From assembly GCF_012184425.1 (NCBI RefSeq), contig NZ_VTOW01000001.1, forward strand, positions 62,001 to 126,000: a DNA stretch of 64,000 nt, read 5' to 3'. A program made the position numbers and the translations under genes. Each line of letters begins with the position of its first letter. Positions within the stretch are counted from its first letter, which is position 1. This document shows, one piece after another, positions 26,526 through 38,358 of the stretch. The notes under the pieces were generated by a model. That model made no database searches. It was not told the DNA's origin and worked only from the letters and a program-made list of their open reading frames with translations. Source of the stretch: Candidatus Manganitrophus noduliformans (GTDB lineage: Bacteria; Nitrospirota; Nitrospiria; SBBL01; Manganitrophaceae).

Positions 26526-27497
26526 TTACCACTCGATCAATGCGGTTCCCCACGTCAATCCCCCCCCGAAAGCGCAGAGGATCACCCGATCCCCCGATTT
26601 TAGCTTCCCCGTTCTGATCGCCTCATCGAGCGCAGTCGGAAGCGATGAAGAAGAGGTATTGCCATAACGTGGAATGGTGACGACGGTTTTGTCATGAGGT
26701 ATGCCGGTTTTTTCAAATACGGTTTCCAGAATTCTTAAATTCGCCTGGTGAAAGATGAAGAAATCGATCTCGGACAAGGAGAGATTCGCCTCGTTGGCCA
26801 GAGAGAAAAGCGCCTCTTGCATTCTTTTCACCGCCATTCTGAAAAGCCCTTTCCCTTCCATTCGGATATAATGCAAACCGCCGCTCAGTGTCTCAGGAGA
26901 GGTCGGATGTCGCGAGCCGCCCGCCGGGAGAGAAATCAAGCGGTGCCGGGAACCGTCCGCATAAAGACGAATCGATTGGATTCCTCTTTTTCCCTCCGCC
27001 AGCACAACAGCGGCCGCGCCGTCTCCGAATAAAATCGCCGTGGAGGGATCCCCCGGATTAATGGAGGGGGACTTCACCTCCGCCGCGATGATCAAGATCC
27101 GTTTTGCCGTCCCGCTCCGGATGAATTGATCCCCCACGGAGAGGGCATACAAGAATCCACTGCAAGAGGCATTGAGGTCCAAGGCCGGAATAGGCCGGGT
27201 CGAAAGCGTTCTCTGAACCAAACAAGCGGTCGAGGGGAAAGACATGTCGGGAGAGGTCGTCGAGACAAGAATCAGGTCGATCGCATTGGGGAGGAGATCG
27301 GCCGATTGCAGGGCCTTTCGTGCCGCCTCCAGAGCCAGGGAAGAGGTGGTCTCCCCTGCTTCAACCCAATGCCGATTCTGAATGCCGGTCATCTTCTCGA
27401 TCTTTTTTTCGCTCAGACCGAGCCGACCCGACAGCTCCTCATTGGTGACGGCCCGTTTGGGGAGCGCAATTCCGGTTCCGATAATCTGGGATGGCAT
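26526..27497 (-). CDS. fabH: 3-oxoacyl-ACP synthase III (KAS III)
   Basis: A 323-residue thiolase-fold enzyme that condenses acetyl-CoA (or another primer) with malonyl-ACP to start fatty-acid synthesis. The catalytic triad is Cys112 (L-N-A-S-C-S-G-F), His250 (F-I-F-H-Q-A-N) and Asn280 (R-Y-G-N-T-S-S-S). Full length. It is monocistronic here, away from other fab genes, so a specialised primer or OleC/pigment role is possible. The ATG at 27497 has no Shine-Dalgarno and lies only 8 nt after a perfect -10 box, indicating a leaderless message. Confidence 0.92.
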   Translation of the reverse strand: MPSQIIGTGIALPKRAVTNEELSGRLGLSEKKIEKMTGIQNRHWVEAGETTSSLALEAARKALQSADLLPNAIDLILVSTTSPDMSFPSTACLVQRTLSTRPIPALDLNASCSGFLYALSVGDQFIRSGTAKRILIIAAEVKSPSINPGDPSTAILFGDGAAAVVLAEGKRGIQSIRLYADGSRHRLISLPAGGSRHPTSPETLSGGLHYIRMEGKGLFRMAVKRMQEALFSLANEANLSLSEIDFFIFHQANLRILETVFEKTGIPHDKTVVTIPRYGNTSSSSLPTALDEAIRTGKLKSGDRVILCAFGGGLTWGTALIEW

Positions 27498-27505
27498 AGA
27501 ACGGA

Positions 27506-27535
27506 ATTATAGGAACTCCCTGCCGTCTCTGTCAA
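27506..27535 (-). promoter_or_regulatory. fabH: Consensus promoter abutting fabH start
   Basis: Minus-strand TTGACA (27530-27535), 18-nt spacer, TATAAT (27506-27511); both hexamers are perfect. The eight bases TCCGTTCT then lead straight to ATG, leaving no room for a ribosome binding site. Confidence 0.82.
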
Positions 27536-27547
27536 TTGAAATGACCC

Positions 27548-27576
27548 TTGCGCTTTCTGCCGATATTTGTTATTTA
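27548..27576 (+). promoter_or_regulatory. Possible promoter for the bamD operon
   Basis: TTGCGC (27548-27553), 17-nt spacer, TATTTA (27571-27576), divergent from the fabH promoter. Match is moderate; start near 27583 would give a leader of about 30 nt before ATG 27612. Confidence 0.38.
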
Positions 27577-27611
27577 TTACCTCATCATTTCTGAAGCATG
27601 GATGCGGAACA

Positions 27612-28349
27612 ATGCCATTTTGCAAGAGATTTTCATTTCACCGCGGGGGACTCCTTCTTCTCACGCTTTTCCTCGTCGGCTGTGCGGGATCGGGAGAAAA
27701 GTCGGAACTTCTCTCGCTCCTCGGCGTCGATGAGAAAATCGTCGACAACTCCGATCAGGGGGTTGAGAAAATTTACGATGGCCTCACCCTGCTCAAACGG
27801 GGCGAGGCGAATTACGTCAAGGAAGATTACACCGCCGCGTCGGAGGAATACCAGCGTTTCCTGGAGCTTCACCCCTTCCACCGGATGGCCGCCTTTGCGC
27901 AGTACCGGCTGGGAATGAGTTATTACAAGCAGATGAACACCAACGACCGTGATCCCGGCCCGATGGAAAAAGCGATTGTGGCATTCGAGAAGGTCGTCAA
28001 GGATTATCCTCAAAGCCTTTATACGGGCGAAGCGGAGGAGAAGTTACGGAAGCTGGCCCGTCGTCAAGCGGCGCACCATCTTTATGTCGGCCGTTTTTAT
28101 TATAAGAACGGCGCCTATCCGGCCGCCATCGCACGTTTTCAAAAAGCCCTCTCTAAAGGAGAGAGTCGATCCATCACCGAGGAAAGCCTCTACTACCTGG
28201 GGCTCTCCCATTACCATGCCGAACATTGGAACGAGGCGAGAGAAACCTTCGAGAAGCTGCTGCAAGAACATCCTGAAACTGAATTCTCGCCCAAGGCGAA
28301 ACAGGTTCTCTCGCATCTTACCGATTCTGCCGCCGCCTCTCCCCAATGA
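27612..28349 (+). CDS. bamD: Outer-membrane assembly lipoprotein BamD
   Basis: 245 residues from ATG 27612. Signal with lipobox L-V-G-C (Cys24), then TPR-type helices: G-E-A-N-Y-V-K-E-D-Y-T-A-A-S-E-E-Y-Q, A-Q-Y-R-L-G-M-S-Y-Y-K-Q and later repeats. This is the BamD/ComL layout; BamD sits on the inner leaflet of the outer membrane and feeds beta-barrel precursors to BamA. An in-frame TTG at 27567 would add 15 residues before the signal, which is unlikely. The stop overlaps the next gene by ATGA, so expression is coupled to the siroheme-type gene. Confidence 0.88.
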   Translation: MPFCKRFSFHRGGLLLLTLFLVGCAGSGEKSELLSLLGVDEKIVDNSDQGVEKIYDGLTLLKRGEANYVKEDYTAASEEYQRFLELHPFHRMAAFAQYRLGMSYYKQMNTNDRDPGPMEKAIVAFEKVVKDYPQSLYTGEAEEKLRKLARRQAAHHLYVGRFYYKNGAYPAAIARFQKALSKGESRSITEESLYYLGLSHYHAEHWNEARETFEKLLQEHPETEFSPKAKQVLSHLTDSAAASPQ

Positions 28350-29047
28350 ATTATTATCCACTCTTTCTCAATTTAAAAGGGCGTCCGGTAGTGGTGATCG
28401 GAGGGGGCGCGGTTGCAGAAAGAAAGACCGCTTCCCTCTTAAGGGCCGGCGCAGCGATTACCGTCATCAGTCCTTCTTTTACCCCCCGTCTGGCCCGATG
28501 GGAAGCAGAAAAGCGGATCATCGCGCATCATCGACCTTATCGGCGGGGGGATCTGGACGGTGCCGCGTTGGCGTTCGCTGCAACGGATCAGCCTTCAGTG
28601 AATGAAGCGGTTGCCCGGGAAGGAAGACGGAAGCGAATTCCGTTCAACCTGGCCGACCGAAGCGATTCGGACGGTTTTATCGTGCCGGCCGTTTTCTCAA
28701 AAGGGGGGATGACGATTGCCGTCTCCAGCGGGGGAAAGAGCCCGGCATTGGCAAAACGCATTCGGGATTACGTGAAAGACAACCTTCACCCCGAAGAGCA
28801 ACGTTGGGTCGAACTCCTCGCGCAGATCAAGCGGATACTGATCAGCAAAAAGGTGTCGCCGCCAAAAAGGAGAGCGATCCTAAATCGCCTGGCTGAATCC
28901 GACGGAGCGATCCTCTATCGGAAAGGAGAGATTCAAGCGGCGAATACTCTCCTCCTGAAGCTCAGCGGCCTGCGACGTACCGATCTTTCGCTCCCTGCCG
29001 TGACCAGCCTGGAGAATGGGACCACTAGAGGGAAAGGGATCCGATGA
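28346..29047 (+). CDS. Precorrin-2 dehydrogenase / sirohydrochlorin ferrochelatase-like (CysG N-terminal)
   Basis: A 233-residue NAD-dependent protein of the SirC/Met8/CysG-N family. Rossmann motif V-V-I-G-G-G-A-V-A-E-R-K at 15-26, then A-A-T-D and the N-x-A-D-x-S-D-S-D-G-F-I-V-P-A block, and the central S-S-G-G-K-S-P-A-L-A-K segment. Known role: oxidation of precorrin-2 to sirohydrochlorin, sometimes with iron insertion, for siroheme or heme d1. The last 30 residues are an uncharacterised basic tail. Overlaps bamD and the next gene by ATGA. No other tetrapyrrole genes are adjacent, which is unusual. Confidence 0.85.
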   Translation: MNYYPLFLNLKGRPVVVIGGGAVAERKTASLLRAGAAITVISPSFTPRLARWEAEKRIIAHHRPYRRGDLDGAALAFAATDQPSVNEAVAREGRRKRIPFNLADRSDSDGFIVPAVFSKGGMTIAVSSGGKSPALAKRIRDYVKDNLHPEEQRWVELLAQIKRILISKKVSPPKRRAILNRLAESDGAILYRKGEIQAANTLLLKLSGLRRTDLSLPAVTSLENGTTRGKGIR

Positions 29048-29997
29048 AGAAGAAACCCGAGCTCCCCTGGAGTCAGCTGAAGACCTACTCCGTCAAACAA
29101 CGACCGAGCAAGGTGAAGAAGGAGGAGTTCGCCAAACCGCTCGCCCCCAACCCGGGGATACAGGCCTTCTTGGACTCCCTTCCCCAGATCCTCGCCGCCA
29201 AAGACCTTCGCGCGGTCATCGCGGCGATGGCCGAGGCCCATCGGAGCGAGAAAATGATCGTCCTGGCGATGGGGGCGCATGTCATCAAGGTCGGCCTCAA
29301 CCCGTTGATTAACGATCTGATGGAGCGCGGCATCGTCTCGGCGCTCGCCCTCAACGGTGCCGGGATTATTCACGATTTTGAGTTGGCCTTCATCGGACAG
29401 ACGTCGGAAGATGTCGCACCGGAGTTGGAGGACGGCACCTTCGGGATGGCGGAGGAGACCGCTTCCTACCTCAACGGCGCGATTTCGAAAGGAGCGGCGG
29501 AGGGGGTCGGGATCGGAGAAGCGGTCGGGAAGATGATCCTCTCCGGCGGTTTTCCCCACACCGAGAACAGCCTGCTGGCCGCAGCGGCCCGCCTCGGCAT
29601 TCCGGCGACCGTCCATGTAGCGATCGGAACCGATATCATCCATATGCACCCCTCGGCCGATGGGGCGGCGATTGGGAAAGGCTCTTATCTCGATTTCAAA
29701 AGATATACGGAGGTCGTGGCCGACCTTGAGGGGGGCGTCTACTTCAATATCGGCTCGGCGGTCCTTCTTCCCGAAATTTTCTTGAAGGCGCTCTCGATCG
29801 CACGGAATCTCGGCCGGACCGTCCAGAACTTTACCGTCGTCAACATGGATTTTATCCAACACTATCGTCCCATCACCAACGTCGTCAAACGGCCGACCCA
29901 AAAACATGGAAGGGGATATGCCCTCACCGGCCATCACGAAATCATGCTCCCCCTCTTGATCGCCGGTCTCCTCACCGAACTCGAGAAGAAAGGATGA
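29044..29997 (+). CDS. Unassigned protein with deoxyhypusine-synthase-like segments
   Basis: 317 residues, cytosolic. The segments V-I-K-V-G-L-N-P-L-I-N-D-L and N-G-A-G-I-I-H-D-F-E-L-A-F resemble the NAD-binding core of deoxyhypusine synthase-fold proteins, and a later H-M-H-P-S-A-D-G could be metal or phosphate binding. I see no counterpart of the catalytic Lys motif of true deoxyhypusine synthase, and bacteria normally lack eIF5A, so that reaction is not claimed. ATGA overlaps with both neighbours tie it to a siroheme-type gene and to heptose activation. Function unknown; assignment to the fold is tentative. Confidence 0.6.
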   Translation: MKKKPELPWSQLKTYSVKQRPSKVKKEEFAKPLAPNPGIQAFLDSLPQILAAKDLRAVIAAMAEAHRSEKMIVLAMGAHVIKVGLNPLINDLMERGIVSALALNGAGIIHDFELAFIGQTSEDVAPELEDGTFGMAEETASYLNGAISKGAAEGVGIGEAVGKMILSGGFPHTENSLLAAAARLGIPATVHVAIGTDIIHMHPSADGAAIGKGSYLDFKRYTEVVADLEGGVYFNIGSAVLLPEIFLKALSIARNLGRTVQNFTVVNMDFIQHYRPITNVVKRPTQKHGRGYALTGHHEIMLPLLIAGLLTELEKKG

Positions 29998-30521
29998 CCG
30001 CTGCGAAGCATCGCGGGTCGGATCGGATGAAATCGAACGGCAATAAGCGCCTCACACTCTCCGCCCTTCAGCGGAAGGTTCGCGCGCTTCAGAGACAAGG
30101 GAAGAAAGTCGTCTTCACCAACGGCTGTTTTGATCTTCTCCACGTCGGCCATGTCCGATATCTCGCCGCCGCACGGGCCTTGGGGGATTGTCTGGTCGTC
30201 GCGGTCAATTCGGACGCTTCGGTTCGCCGACTGAAAGGGTCCGCTCGTCCGATCGTCCCCCACCGGGAACGGATGGAGGTCTTGGCCGCGCTGGGGTGCG
30301 TCGATTATGTGGTTCTGTTCAACGCAAACACCCCCCATCAGGTCATCGATACTTTAGTCCCCGACATCTTGGTCAAGGGGGGCGACTGGGCCTTGGAGGA
30401 GATCGTCGGAAAAGAGACCGTCGAACGCCACGGGGGAAGGGTCGTGCGGGTTAAAATCGTTCCCGGCGCCTCGACCACCGGGATGATCGAGCGAATTTTG
30501 AAGCAATCTCGCCGAGGATGA
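29994..30521 (+). CDS. hldE: D-glycero-beta-D-manno-heptose 1-phosphate adenylyltransferase
   Basis: 175 residues corresponding to the nucleotidyltransferase half of HldE/RfaE (often called RfaE2). The cytidylyltransferase motif F-T-N-G-C-F-D-L-L-H-V-G-H has H50-x-x-H53, followed by N-S-D-A-S-V-R-R-L-K-G and the C-terminal G-A-S-T-T-G-M-I-E. It makes ADP-heptose for the LPS inner core, evidence for an LPS-bearing outer membrane. The kinase half is not fused and not in the window. Starts by ATGA overlap with the upstream unassigned gene; ATG 30027 is a possible internal start. Confidence 0.93.
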   Translation: MTAAKHRGSDRMKSNGNKRLTLSALQRKVRALQRQGKKVVFTNGCFDLLHVGHVRYLAAARALGDCLVVAVNSDASVRRLKGSARPIVPHRERMEVLAALGCVDYVVLFNANTPHQVIDTLVPDILVKGGDWALEEIVGKETVERHGGRVVRVKIVPGASTTGMIERILKQSRRG

Positions 30522-30536
30522 TTTCAGCCCGAAGTA

Positions 30537-30545
30537 TGTTATAGT
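30537..30545 (+). promoter_or_regulatory. mfd: Extended -10 element before mfd
   Basis: TG-T-TATAGT (30537-30545) is an extended -10 with no good -35. ATG 30554 follows after eight bases, so a transcript from here would be almost leaderless. Confidence 0.42.
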
Positions 30546-30553
30546 ACGGGAAT

Positions 30554-33951
<3,398 letters not shown>

Positions 33952-33955
<4 letters not shown>

Positions 33956-34896
33956 CCCCGCCGACCCGGCCGGCCTTGACCTTTGTCCTCTGGCTTCTCC
34001 TTGCCGGCTGCTGGCAGCAGAAACCTTCCCCGATGACCGCCACGGTGGCGCTGGTCAACGACGAGCCGATTACCGTGCAGGAGCTGCAAACCGCACTCTC
34101 CGAAACCGACGACAAAGGATCCCAAACGATCGAAGCGACCCCGGAGGAAAAAGAAGAGCTCGCCCGGCGACTTCTGGAGCAGCTCATCGAGCGGAAGATG
34201 CTCCTTCAAGAGGCGCGGCGGCTTCAAATAAAATTGACCGAAGGAGAGATGCAGGATCGGTTGTCGGAGATCCGCGAGGGGATGGAGGAAGAGGCATTCC
34301 TTCGTTATCTTTCCGAGCAAAAACGGACCAAGGAGGCCTGGGAGGCCTCGGCGCGGGAGATGTTGCTGATCGAGAAATTGCTGAACCAATTGGTCGGCGA
34401 TCAAATCTCCCTTCCGGAAGAGGAGCTTCTCCAGTATTACAACAGCAATCTGGAGGAGTGGAGCGTGCCGGAGCAGATCAAGCTGCGCCAGATTCTGGTG
34501 GAGACCGAGACGGAGGCCGAAGCGATCCGCCAGGCATTAGGCGAAGGGGCCGATTTTGTCGAAGCGGCCCAGACGCATGCACAGACGCTCGAATTCGGAA
34601 AAGACGGCGACTTGGGTTATCGCGCCGCCGTGGAATTGCCGGTGGAGTTCGAGCCGCTCTTCACGGCCGAGATCGGATCGGTCAGCGGAGCGATCAAAAC
34701 CCCCTTCGGGTATCATCTCGTCAAGGTGGAGGACCGCCGGCCCGCCCGGACCCTTTCGTTCGATGAGGTCAAAGAGCGCATCTACCAGACCCTTTTGGAG
34801 GAGAAACGGGAGGCCCTCTTCTCCCGCTGGTTTGAAAACATTCGCCGTAAAACGGAGGTCAAAATCAATGAAGAGCTCCTTCACAAAGCGTTGTAA
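33952..34896 (+). CDS. Lipoprotein peptidyl-prolyl isomerase (PpiC/SurA-like)
   Basis: 314 residues from ATG 33952, overlapping the mfd stop. Signal with lipobox L-L-A-G-C (Cys20), SurA-type N-terminal chaperone helices (about 35-150) and one parvulin domain (about 150-265; I-K-L-R-Q-I-L-V, then G-D-L-G-Y-R-A, then T-P-F-G-Y-H-L-V-K-V-E-D). Likely anchored facing the periplasm, helping outer-membrane protein folding. It sits immediately before a soluble SurA homologue, which overlaps its last 29 nt. PrsA-like function is an equivalent description. Confidence 0.88.
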
Positions 34897-35860
34897 TTGG
34901 GTCGCGGCGGCGATCGTGCTCGCCTCGGCGAACCTCGCCTGGGGGGGGGTCATCATCGACCGGATCGTGGCGGTGGTGAACCGGGAGGTCATCACACAGA
35001 GCGAGCTCGATGAGGCGGCGCAAGCGCTTAAAAAAGCCCGGTTGGCCGATCCCGCCGCGCTGAGCCCGACCGGGGAGCCGGGGGACCCTAATTCGAATTT
35101 GCAGCGCGACCTGCTCAACCAGATGATCGAGCAGAAGCTTTTTCAACAAGAGGCGAAAAAGAGCGGGATTCGCGTCAGCGACGCCGAGTTGGAGCTCGCA
35201 CTGAAGGACATCGAAGAGCGGAACCGCTTCCCGAGCCGGGAGGCGCTCAAACAGGCGGTCACGCAAGAAAACGTGCCGTGGGAGAAATATGTCGAGGACC
35301 TTCGAAACCAATTGACTGTTCTCAAACTGATGAATCGCGCGATCGATTCCAATCTCCTGATCACCGACACCGAAGTTCGCGCCTATTACGACGCCCATCC
35401 CGAAGCGTTCCGGCTTCCCGAGCAGATCCGCCTAAAACAGATCCTGATTCGCATTCCGGAAGGGGCTTCCACGGAGGTGATCGAGCAAAAGCAGCAGAGA
35501 GCGGAGCAAGCCCTGGCCGAAGCGCGGAAGGGGGAGGAGTTCATTCAGCTCGTCGAAAAATACAGCGACGGTTCCGAGCGGCGCGCCGGCGGCGATCTCG
35601 GCGCGTTTAAAAAAGGCGATTTGACCCCGGAAATCGATCGGGTCATCTTCAGCCTGAAGGACGGCGACGTCAGCCCTGTCATCCAAACCGGCCTCGGCTT
35701 TCACCTCTTCAAAGTGCAGGTCCCCTCGGATTTACAGAAGCAGCCCTTTGAGAAGGTCAAAAAAGAGATCGAGGAAAAACTCCTCAACGAGAAGCGGACC
35801 GCCCTCCGGCAAAAGTGGATCGATGAACTCTGGGGCCGTTCGTTTGTGGAAGTGAAGTAA
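34868..35860 (+). CDS. surA: Periplasmic chaperone / PPIase SurA-like
   Basis: 330 residues from ATG 34868, preceded by GGAGG within the previous gene. Signal peptide (about 1-26, no lipobox), SurA N-domain starting I-I-D-R-I-V-A-V-V-N-R-E-V-I-T, and a parvulin domain (about 180-280; I-R-L-K-Q-I-L-I-R-I, G-G-D-L-G-A-F-K-K-G, G-F-H-L-F-K-V). One parvulin domain, whereas E. coli SurA has two, as in many non-proteobacterial homologues. Together with bamD upstream it makes the operon a beta-barrel biogenesis unit. The parvulin domain looks complete. Confidence 0.9.
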   Translation: MKSSFTKRCNWVAAAIVLASANLAWGGVIIDRIVAVVNREVITQSELDEAAQALKKARLADPAALSPTGEPGDPNSNLQRDLLNQMIEQKLFQQEAKKSGIRVSDAELELALKDIEERNRFPSREALKQAVTQENVPWEKYVEDLRNQLTVLKLMNRAIDSNLLITDTEVRAYYDAHPEAFRLPEQIRLKQILIRIPEGASTEVIEQKQQRAEQALAEARKGEEFIQLVEKYSDGSERRAGGDLGAFKKGDLTPEIDRVIFSLKDGDVSPVIQTGLGFHLFKVQVPSDLQKQPFEKVKKEIEEKLLNEKRTALRQKWIDELWGRSFVEVK

Positions 35861-35903
35861 GCGCCCCCTTTTTCACATTCTCGCTGACACGGAGAGATGA
35901 AAA

Positions 35904-36422
35904 ATGACGGGACCCCTTTACCGATTCTTCATCGATGACCACCGGCGGCTGGAAGACCTGCTGAATCGCGCGGCCGCCGACCCGGCCCAAGTGGAGTCCG
36001 CTTCGTACGAGGCATTCCGCCGAGGGCTTCTCAAACATATCGGCATGGAGGAAAAGATCCTCTTTCCGGCCGCGCAACAAGCGCGCGGCGGCGCGCCGCT
36101 TCCAATGGCGGAAAAACTTCGACTCGACCACGGCGCCCTCGCCACCCTCCTGGTCCCGCATCCCTCTCCTCAGATCATCGCCGCGATCCGGGCCATCCTC
36201 GCCGATCACAACGTCATCGAAGAGTCACCGGGAGGCTTGTATGAGATCTGCGAGCAGCTCGCGGGGGAGAGGCTCGATGATCTCTTGGCGAAAGTCCGGA
36301 GCGCGCCGGAGGTCTCGGCGATGCCTCACAAGAGCGATCCCAACGTCTTCGAGGTTCTCCGCCGCGTTCTCGTAAGAGCCGGATACAACTTCGATGATTA
36401 CGCCGATCACGCGCAGAGATAA
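35904..36422 (+). CDS. Hemerythrin-like (HHE) protein
   Basis: 172 residues with the HHE cation-binding pattern: His13 (D-D-H-R-R), His45 and Glu49 (H-I-G-M-E-E), His76 (L-D-H-G-A-L) and His102 with Glu106/107 (A-D-H-N-V-I-E-E). Such four-helix proteins bind a di-iron site and sense or store O2, NO or iron; no effector domain is fused. The C-terminal 45 residues are an added helical tail. GGAGA precedes the ATG. It follows surA by 43 nt in the same direction; operon membership is possible. Confidence 0.86.
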   Translation: MTGPLYRFFIDDHRRLEDLLNRAAADPAQVESASYEAFRRGLLKHIGMEEKILFPAAQQARGGAPLPMAEKLRLDHGALATLLVPHPSPQIIAAIRAILADHNVIEESPGGLYEICEQLAGERLDDLLAKVRSAPEVSAMPHKSDPNVFEVLRRVLVRAGYNFDDYADHAQR

Positions 36423-36549
36423 GAACGGATCGACGGGACCCGACCATCGGGATTGATCTGCACTGCAAAAATAGGTTATACAGAACGGAGGGGGTGAAAA
36501 TCTCTTTCGAACGGCGATCCCATCTTTTTTAAATAAGGATTAACGCCGA

Positions 36550-37668
36550 ATGGGTGAATGCGGCTGCAAGGAAAATAAAGCGCGGAAAACCGATCCGGCC
36601 GCGAGATCCCGAAAACCTTCCTCCGCCTCCCGGCCTCCGATCAACCCCATTGTCAATTTACAACGGACCGCAGGAAACCGGGCCGTGCAACGGCTCTTCC
36701 GCGCTCACGCTCAGACGGCCTCCCTCCCCGCCGGAATCAAAGTAAGCGCGCCGGAGGATCGGTCGGAGCGGGACGCCGATCGCGTTGCAGAAGAAATCCT
36801 CCGGGCGCCAGCGTCGCCTTCCGGTCAGAAACAAGAACAAGCCCCCCGAACACAAACGGGCCTCGGGTCTCTCTCCGCCGGACACCCCCTTCCCGATTCT
36901 GTTCGGACCTTTTTTGAACCCCGGTTCGGCCACGACTTCAGCGCGGTCCGCGTTCACACCGACGCCTCCGCCGCTCAGTCGGCCGCGTCGCTGAACGCCC
37001 GCGCCTTCACGCTCGGTCGCGACATCGTCTTCGGTTCGCGCGAGTATGCTCCCGGAACGGAAGCGGGCCGCCGGCTGCTCGCCCATGAGCTGACACATGT
37101 CATACAGCAAAACACCGCCTCGGAGCCTAGCGTTGTCCAGCGGCAGCCGGTTTGCGAAACCAGCGTCCCGGAGACGACGATCGACGTCTACGTCGTCGAG
37201 CTCCCCGGCGCCACCCGCGACGCCTCCGCCGACATCGCCCGCGCCAACACCATTTGGCATCAGTGCTCGATCAAGATCAACATGGTCGGCGGCGAATCGT
37301 GGGCGACCGATGTCTTGGACCGGGACGCCCCGACCGGGATTCTAAACGCCCCCTCCGGCACCGTCCGCCCGCTGACCGCCGAAGAGACCGAGATGACCGG
37401 CCACAAACCGGGGGGCGCCGGCGCGATCCATGCCTATTACGTCCCCGGCTTCTCCGGACCGAAGGTCGCCCAAGCTTTTTGGCCGGCGCAGCATGGCGAT
37501 CAGGTGGTCGTGATCGGCAACAACGCCCGGACCGATTCCTTCGCCCACGAAATCGGCCACGTCCTCCTCGACCATGGGAACCACGAACCGGACGCCGACA
37601 ACCTGATGGCGAGCGGGGGCATTCGAAACGTGGGGGTCGACAAATTGGAATGCCGGCAGTGCCGGTGA
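36550..37668 (+). CDS. DUF4157 (eCIS-core) protein fused to a second HExxH metalloprotease-like domain
   Basis: 372 residues. A Pro/Ser-rich N-terminus contains N-L-Q-R-T-A-G-N-R-A-V-Q, common in this family. The DUF4157 domain (about 113-187) has F-G-H-D-F-S-A-V-R-V-H and the zinc motif H-E-L-T-H (179-183). A second part (about 208-372) carries H-E-I-G-H-V-L-L-D-H (333-342), further His345, and N-L-M-A-S-G like a Met-turn. Two zinc sites in one chain are unusual. DUF4157 proteins often belong to extracellular contractile injection systems or are secreted toxins; no injection genes are in the window. No obvious signal peptide. Substrate unknown. Confidence 0.82.
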   Translation: MGECGCKENKARKTDPAARSRKPSSASRPPINPIVNLQRTAGNRAVQRLFRAHAQTASLPAGIKVSAPEDRSERDADRVAEEILRAPASPSGQKQEQAPRTQTGLGSLSAGHPLPDSVRTFFEPRFGHDFSAVRVHTDASAAQSAASLNARAFTLGRDIVFGSREYAPGTEAGRRLLAHELTHVIQQNTASEPSVVQRQPVCETSVPETTIDVYVVELPGATRDASADIARANTIWHQCSIKINMVGGESWATDVLDRDAPTGILNAPSGTVRPLTAEETEMTGHKPGGAGAIHAYYVPGFSGPKVAQAFWPAQHGDQVVVIGNNARTDSFAHEIGHVLLDHGNHEPDADNLMASGGIRNVGVDKLECRQCR

Positions 37669-37675
37669 GGTCCTT

Positions 37676-37701
37676 GGGATACTCTCTGAAGAGATCATCC
37701 C
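37676..37701 (+). terminator. Imperfect hairpin after the DUF4157 gene
   Basis: GGGATACTCTCT (37676-37687) faces AGAGATCATCCC (37690-37701), 10 of 12 pairs, loop GA. There is no T-run, so it may only protect the 3' end. Confidence 0.35.
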
Positions 37702-37829
37702 ACTCTCTATCGATAACACCACAGTCCTCATCCTTTCGGACGCCTTCGGCTGGCAGGGAAAGTTTATCCGTATCTCATCAGCGTGCTGATCTAACCTAAC
37801 CCGACCGATTCCTATCAGAAGTTAGTTCA

Positions 37830-37859
37830 TTGAAAAATTTTTGCAGACTCGATTATAGT
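37830..37859 (+). promoter_or_regulatory. Promoter-like element before a gene remnant
   Basis: TTGAAA (37830-37835), 18-nt spacer, TATAGT (37854-37859), directly upstream of the truncated glycosylase fragment. Confidence 0.5.
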
Positions 37860-37882
37860 GGCCTCCAAGATGCACCTTCAAT

Positions 37883-38326
37883 GTGAGCCACGAATCGCAA
37901 TTCTTAGCAACGGGTGCGCCGGTCGCGGCAATGGCAAGTGATTTGTCGATTGTCTATCAGGAAGCCACGCGGCGAGGTTATCGATTCGATCGAACGAAAA
38001 TCGCGCGCCGCCGCTTTCGGGGGACGATTGATGAGACAGACGGTCAGCTCCTCTATGAGTGGAAGCACTTGAGGAATAAGTTGCAGGCACGCGGGTCTGA
38101 AAGTTTTCGGAAGGGTAAAAAGGTCACAGCGCCTGACCCGCACCCGCTCTTTCGGATCGTGGATGGGCCGGTAAAGGAATGGGAAAAGGTCACGTCCACG
38201 CGACGCCGCGTCGCCTCTGAAGACAGGGTATTCTCCCGCGCGATCAAAGAAGGCGAGAAAACGGAACTAAATAATAGGGAGCAGGTGCTGAACCCTCTTT
38301 ATCGTAACTCCGTCAGAGCGATTTGA
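37883..38326 (+). pseudogene. C-terminal remnant of a pyrimidine-dimer DNA glycosylase (PF03013-like)
   Basis: The frame from GTG 37883 encodes up to 147 residues: R-R-G-Y-R-F-D-R-T-K-I, G-Q-L-L-Y-E-W-K-H-L-R-N-K-L and P-D-P-H-P-L-F-R-I-V-D-G-P-V-K-E-W-E are the C-terminal half of the T4 endonuclease V-related family PF03013. The usual N-terminus (about 50 residues starting with a tryptophan/His-Pro motif) is missing: in-frame stop TAG lies at 37856 and no other frame supplies it. A 30-residue basic tail is also atypical. I take it as a 5'-truncated relic rather than a working enzyme. Confidence 0.6.
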
Positions 38327-38351
38327 CCCGATGAGATTGTTGCGTTATACT
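38323..38351 (+). promoter_or_regulatory. Promoter of the toxin-antitoxin pair
   Basis: TTGACC (38323-38328), 17-nt spacer, TATACT (38346-38351). Only seven bases separate the -10 from ATG 38359 and no ribosome binding site is present, so the antitoxin message should be leaderless. Confidence 0.72.
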
Positions 38352-38358
38352 GCCTCCC

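Noticed and set aside
37871-37945. 24-codon ATG frame over the glycosylase remnant
   Set aside because: Very short, out of phase with the conserved fragment and without ribosome site.
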